Of a stretch of DNA of 64,000 bases, positions 58,893 to 64,000 are shown piece after piece. The stretch lies in assembly GCA_015178975.1 (NCBI GenBank), contig WHVD01000008.1, forward strand, positions 1,054,001 to 1,118,000, written 5' to 3'. Source of the stretch: Hysterangium stoloniferum. Its lineage: Eukaryota; Basidiomycota; Agaricomycetes; Hysterangiales; Hysterangiaceae. The notes under the pieces are model-generated. The model did not search any database. It was not told where the DNA came from and saw only the letters and a program-made list of their open reading frames with translations. A program made the translations under genes and the position numbers. Numbering within the stretch: the first letter of the stretch is position 1; each line of letters starts with the position of its first letter.

Positions 58893-59945
58893 CTAATGAG
58901 GTGTCCCTAATCCTTGTAGTATGTAATCTGCTTTGTCTCCCTGACTACATATTAAGGGAGATGACTCATTGACTAGTCATATCAAAAGGGCTGTGAGTAG
59001 GGATGATCTATGACTCAGATACATAGTCATAGTTGGTTGGATGACTCTGAAATCCACATATGAGTCAAGTATGGGAAATACTGACTCATTCTCCTAATCA
59101 CATTACTTAGTAAGCAGGATCCTGGACTAGTATAAATACAGGCTCAAATCATGTATTTACAATATCATTCAATATCACATCACTTGCTCATTTGGCTACA
59201 CTTGTCTACCAGGTCCACACATTGTGCTTAAGTCAAGTACTCTCCTTGCCAATCTGTTGACCATCTTGTTTCCTTGAGTTGAGCTTTCTCCTCAGAAAAG
59301 GGACACAGGCACATAGTTGAATAAAAGTGGATACTGAATTAATTGACAAAATCCCTACATACAGATTAATTTGAATTTGAATCTCCTTTCTCAAGCTATG
59401 CTACTTAACTCAAGTAAAAAGAGTTTACAAGTATCTAAATAGTAATAATACATTACATCACCCTCCAAAGTCCAAGTGATCCAGAAAAAATGACTCATAG
59501 AAACCCAGAGTCACTTTGGATAATAAATGATGGCACAGTTTCTGGGAAGAAAACTAGACCCTACATCCCACATAAATAACACTGATGTCAGTTCAAGCAT
59601 TGAGGGTAAACTTAAATCCCCTGTATGAAGCTGGTACCTGATTATGTACAGTATATGTATGCTCCCATGAATCTCAAGAATTCACTGGCCAAGACCAAGT
59701 TATTAGTGTGTCATCATTTTCTGACATAGTAGTGAAGTTATAGATGGAAGGAACAATTGATTTACAAAAAGGAAAGGGAGTGATCGGTGTCTATTATGTC
59801 AATAATTTGAAAAATAATGAGTGTAGTTTGCAATTGGAGGTTAAAATATGTACAAGGAAGTAGGGTTTAGGGATCAATACAGATCTACAAGACAAGGGTA
59901 TTAGGACCCATGCCCAGATCTTGATTGGACCTATTTGTCTTACAC
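58893..59945. other. No gene recognised; LTR-like promoter region
   Basis: Contains the TGA(C/G)TCA cluster and a TATA box described separately. The remainder is CpG-poor and has no long frame. It may be an LTR of another family, but neither end could be fixed by a target duplication. Confidence 0.4.
58962..59138 (+). promoter_or_regulatory. Cluster of Gcn4/AP-1-type sites upstream of a TATA box
   Basis: Perfect TGA(C/G)TCA sites at 58962, 59011, 59061 and 59082, followed by TATAAATA at 59131-59138; further sites are at 58680 and 59491. TGACTCA is the binding site of Gcn4/Cpc1-type bZIP activators. Spacing (43-170 bp upstream of the TATA box) fits an activator-driven promoter read to the right. 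Confidence 0.55.
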
Positions 59946-60296
59946 TGTTAAGTTCCGAACAAGGATCCACACAGGTCCCACAGAGGTTTCCGGTAATTAT
60001 TCCAAACACACACTTTCTTCTGGGAAATGTCCCACAGAGTCCCCAGGTAATAAGTCCAGGGGAAGTTCCAGGGATATTAGTACAAGGGAGTGTGGTATCA
60101 GAATAATTATTAGAAGGTATGGTATGGCTGATAAGATAAACTTGGCTTCAGCTTATGAGCTGCACCCTTGTACACTCATTCCGGTGTTGATATTTCGAGC
60201 TGACAGAATGCATACAGGAAGATGTAGATTCTGGAGTTCCTGTGGGAGTTCCGGGAATCGAGCATGCAGACAGACAAGAGGAGCAGAGACTAGATC

Positions 60297-60735
60297 AGGG
60301 GTGTAACTTGTTTGAGGGTGTAACTTGTTTGAGGGTGTAACTTGTTTGAGGGTGTAACTTGTTTGAGGGTGTAACTTGTTTGAGGGTGTAACTTGTTTGA
60401 GGGTGTAACTTGTTTGAGGGTGTAACTTGTTTGAGGGTGTAACTTGTTTGAGGGTGTAACTTGTTTGAGGGTGTAACTTGTTTGAGGGTGTAACTTGTTT
60501 GAGGGTGTAACTTGTTTGAGGGTGTAACTTGTTTGAGGGTGTAACTTGTTTGAGGGTGTAACTTGTTTGAGGGTGTAACTTGTTTGAGGGTGTAACTTGT
60601 TTGAGGGTGTAACTTGTTTGAGGGTGTAACTTGTTTGAGGGTGTAACTTGTTTGAGGGTGTAACTTGTTTGAGGGTGTAACTTGTTTGAGGGTGTAACTT
60701 GTTTGAGGGTGTAACTTGTTTGATGTTTGAGGGTG
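60297..60735. repeat. 18-bp minisatellite, about 24 units
   Basis: Near-identical tandem copies of GTGTAACTTGTTTGAGGG, ending with degenerate units near 60722-60750. The unit length divides by three, so a spurious minus-strand frame runs through it. It lies inside LTR K. Confidence 0.95.
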
Positions 60736-61235
60736 TAACTTGGTTGAGATTCAAACTGGATTCTAAGTACATGAATGTAGCAGACTTATATAGACTTTGA
60801 AATGTAATAATACCAAATCTGGTATAAATGAGGGGCAGAACTTTCAAACATAAAATGAAACAAGTGAATACCAAACTAGGTATTAGGGATGGAAAGGAAT
60901 GGGAGCAGAGAACGAATCATGACAGGTCATTAGACCATAATGGGAGCGGGGCTCTGTTAGAGGGGTTCTGGGGAGTCTGGTCAGGGTCCGGTGACTGGTC
61001 CATGAGATATGGAGTGTCAGGTATATAGGGTGGGAGTTCAGAGTCTGGTGGAGTCCGATGACTGGTACATGAGACACATGACAGACTGTTTGACCATAAC
61101 AGAAGCAGGGTTCTATGCTCTGTTAGAGGGTTTCTAGGAGTCCAGTTGGAGTCTGGTGACTGGTCCGTGAGATACAGAGTGTTGAGTATAAGCAGGTTGA
61201 TGTCCGGGTCCAGCGGAGTCTGAGGATTGGTGTAT

Positions 61236-61975
61236 TGTTACGACCGTGTCGCAACCCGACAGTTCCCGAGGTTATCGCCACCTATCAACAATTCAAGTCA
61301 TCGCTCAAGTCCTCACATCAGAAGCTGTCGGTTCTCCAACACTGACATATGCCTTCGCGGTGATCAAACTCCATTTATGCCCCCATCAAAATATACTCGT
61401 ACTATCTGGTTAAACTCTGATACGTCCCTTTTATTATGATGATCTGTTCTACTCTATGTTTCACATATGTCTATATACTTGTAACCCTCGGACTATTTCC
61501 TTTTCTCATAATTCCGCTCTCGGTTATCTCATGGCCTCTGAACTAATCATAACCTTCCCGTTCCTAGTCAAGCTTATTTGTCAATACCGTTTTCCACTCT
61601 TCTCCTAGTTAGTATTTACTAGACGCCAAATACTTGTATATGAACCTGTTGTAGTTGTAGTTACTAGGCAATCAGAATATCGACTCAGAATAACCTCTTA
61701 TGCCTCCAGAAGTCTCATACTAAGTACTCCACTATCCACCTTCACGTGCGCTCGCTCACTCTCGGTCCCCGACCCCTTGGCCCGACACTCGACTTATCCT
61801 TCGTTTCCAATCGGTAGTTTTGCTGAGAGGTATTCATTAGGACTAGTCTTCACCCACCTGAAATTTAAGGACACCCGACAGATAACTGTGAGGGTGCAGC
61901 ACATAAGCTGAAGCCAAGTCCTTCTGATCAGTCCCCATCAGCCCACTGACATTAGTCAGTTTTCAGTTCTTAACA
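61236..61975 (-). mobile_element. Solo LTR I (family D), reverse orientation
   Basis: 740 bp from TGTTACGACCGTGTCGC to TTTTCAGTTCTTAACA; perfect duplication TGTAT at 61231-61235 and 61976-61980. Shared block at 61903-61918. More CpG decay than LTRs C and D. Confidence 0.9.
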
Positions 61976-62100
61976 TGTATATGACATAGTGTCAGATATA
62001 GACATGTTGAGGTGCAAGTCCAGTGGATTCCAACAACTGGTGCAGATGGGGTGATGTGCAGGTCCCAGGAGTCTGGTCAGAGTCCAGTTCAGGAGATGAC

Positions 62101-62904
62101 TGTTACGACCAGAATTCCCACCAGACTCTGGGCACTAACTTATATGCACCCGTGCCCTATACACACCAATTGTCAGTTTACCAGAATTCCCACTGGACTC
62201 CGTACATCAGACTTGTCCATGTTCGACTTTCATTACTTCATGTATCAGTCACCGGAATACCCACTGGACTCCATCCCTGTCTATGTCTGACCTCATCCCA
62301 TGCATCAGTCACCAGACCCCGCTCAGAAAACCCATCATCCCTCTAACTGAGCCCCATTCCCATTTTAGTCAAATGACCTGTCACGATTCAGACTCTGCTC
62401 CCACTCCATTTCCCATTATGGTTTATGATTTGTCATGATTCGGACTCCACTCCATTCCGTCCCATTCCTAACACCAAATTTGGTGTTTACTATTCTTGTT
62501 TTATGTTTTGCTAGTTTCATTTCATTATTACTGGATTTGGTATGTTATTCATTCCACCATCTATATAGTCTAGATGTTGTACATACAATCCAGTCAGAAA
62601 ATCGGCTTAGATTCCCCCAGTAATCTAGTACATTTTCTGCTCTAAATTCCTCCTTGAATTACACCACTCTCGCTAGTTGGAGCCCACAGGCTCCGACGCA
62701 TCTATCTCTCAACCTCCGACTTATTTATCTCGACTCCCTGACCTCTTGACCCACGAACTCTGCCCAGACTCCCCAGGTTTCCTGTCTGCCTGTTTGAAAT
62801 TGGAAAACACGATCTCGTGAGGGCACAGCCTATAAGCTGAAGCCAAGTCCTACCAGATTTCCTGTGGGTTTCTCCAGAAACCCACCATGTACATACCCTT
62901 AACA
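62101..62904 (-). mobile_element. Solo LTR J (family A), reverse orientation
   Basis: 804 bp from TGTTACGACCAGAATTCC to TACATACCCTTAACA; flanks ATGAC (62096-62100) and ATGAA (62905-62909) differ at one base. Collinear with the reverse complement of LTR A. Shared block at 62832-62847. It lacks most of the minisatellite seen in LTR A. Confidence 0.8.
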
Positions 62905-63339
62905 ATGAACCAAGAACATGTAACAAAGTTAAATGTCAAAGGGTGGAGTCCGATGGATTCCAGGTCATAATAGAAGGTGTCAAGTTGGGGGCAGATAGGG
63001 TGGAGTGCATACAGAGAGTCAGGCATAAACAAGTTGATGTGTGGGCTCTGGCAGGAACTCCAGTTGTAAATATACAATATAGAGGGTTGGGAGCATGTAG
63101 GATGGCGTCCGGGAGCCTGGAGGCCAGTGGGCTTTCCGGTTCCTGACATACTCTATGTTCCTATCAACTCCTGCCACTTGTTAGTCCTTGTGCATAGCCC
63201 TCTGACTGGATATTTTTCACCCCTCTGTCTCATTTGCACTTCCATTTACCTCTTGCCACTTCTTATTGGAATAAAAGGAAGAGGCTGAGTACACCAGAAG
63301 TGCACAGACATGGACACAGGCACAGGCACTGTTGGAATT

Positions 63340-64000
63340 GGTGTTAAGAACAGAAAACTGACTGATGTCGGTAGGCCGATGGGGACCGATCAGAAGGACT
63401 TGGCTTCAGCTTATGTGCTGCACCCTCACAAGTTACCATTGGGTGTCCTTAAATTTTGGGTAGGTGAAAACTAGTCCTATCGAATTCCTCACAGTGAGTT
63501 ACCGATCGGAACTGAAGGATAAGTCAAGTGTCGGGCCAAGAGGTTGGAGACTGAGGGTGGGTGAGTGCACACAAAGGCAGGGAGCAGGATACTTAGAGTG
63601 AGACTTATGAGAGATGTATGTGGGTGTTCTGAGTCAATATTCTGATTGCCTAGTAACTACAACTACAGCAGATTTATATACAAGTTATTGGCATCTAGAA
63701 AATCCTAACTAAGGGAAGAGCAGAAAACCTACTATTGACAAATAAGCTTGACTAGGAACTGGAAGGTTACGATAAGTTCAGAGGCCATGATTTAACTGAG
63801 AGTGGAATTACGAGAAAAGGAAATAGTCCATGGATTACAAGTATATACGGGCATATGTGAAACATAGTGTAGAATGGATCATCATAATAAAAGGGATGTA
63901 TCAGAGTATAACCAGATAGTACAAGTATAATTTGATGGGGGTGTAAACGGGGTTTGATCGCTGTGAAGGCATACGTCAGTGTTGGGTGACCGACAGTTTC
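63340..64000 (+). mobile_element. LTR L (family D), cut by the window edge
   Basis: Begins TGTTAAGAACAGAAAAC and follows LTR D throughout, with the shared block at 63399-63414. Its right end lies beyond the window, so it could be a solo LTR or the start of a longer element. Confidence 0.8.

Larger units (their letters stand above)
59946..63148 (+). mobile_element. LTR K (family A-like), interrupted by LTRs I and J
   Basis: Begins TGTTAAGTTCCGAAC and ends CCGGTTCCTGACA; the flanks TACAC and TACTC differ at one base. Own sequence is 59946-61235, 61981-62100 and 62910-63148. It contains the shared block (60141-60156) and a long minisatellite in the same relative place as the one in LTR A. The right boundary is the weaker of the two. 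Confidence 0.55.

Noticed and set aside
25613-60735. CRISPR-like arrays
   Set aside because: The tandem repeats have no unique spacers, and the genome is eukaryotic.
60290-60874. Long minus-strand frame of 194 codons with a repeating QVTPSNKLHPQTSYT-like pattern
   Set aside because: It is only the translation of an 18-bp minisatellite inside an LTR; the unit length is a multiple of three, so the frame stays open by default.

Overview
The window is nuclear DNA of a filamentous basidiomycete, most likely an Agaricomycete. The evidence is short introns (about 47-63 nt, GT..AG, CTAAY-like branch sites), DUF6533 and Git3-type receptor genes, a KDZ transposase with a typical agaricomycete companion protein, and CpG decay confined to transposon DNA. 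I cannot name the species.

The window is gene-poor and repeat-rich. Recognisable host genes, left to right: the 5' end of an ABCB/MDR-type transporter (1-550, minus); three tandem DUF6533 membrane-protein genes (17201-18897, 22370-24011, 28886-30526, plus); a small cluster at 39.1-47.1 kb made of an unknown minus-strand exon, a RING-finger/coiled-coil gene (39868-40980, plus), a 103-residue gene of unknown function (41157-41639, minus) and a ten-exon, 1,460-residue protein with two successive metzincin-type zinc sites (42250-47148, minus); and a duplicated 7TM glucose-receptor-like gene, one copy a deleted pseudogene (50.4-51.2 kb) and one largely intact (54441-56137).

Mobile DNA dominates the rest. 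A 9.6-kb KDZ transposon (2972-12613) has TIRs of about 410 bp and a probable 7-bp target duplication. It carries a decayed transposase and companion gene plus inserted Copia gag, LINE RNase H and solo-LTR sequence. A 411-bp TRIM (16617-17027, TSD CTCAC) has identical 128-bp LTRs, each holding a tRNA-like Pol III unit. A solo LTR of the same family, with its own TSD, is at 58256-58382. At 33.4-37.9 kb and 59.9-64 kb there are nests of solo LTRs inserted into one another, most with 5-bp TSDs read directly here. A TIR-bounded element (56351-58094) carries only a gag-like zinc-knuckle gene. A foldback element, a MITE-like palindrome and minisatellites complete the set.

Regulatory-looking structures include a dense heat-shock-element array just upstream of a TATA box (13854-14086, minus strand) and a cluster of TGA(C/G)TCA sites upstream of a TATA box (58962-59138). 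The candidates most likely to be undescribed are the tRNA-bearing TRIM, the double-metzincin protein, the conserved 2-nt microexon in the DUF6533 genes, and the 16-bp block shared by otherwise different LTR families. All gene models are read by eye from reading frames and splice signals; no alignment or search was run.
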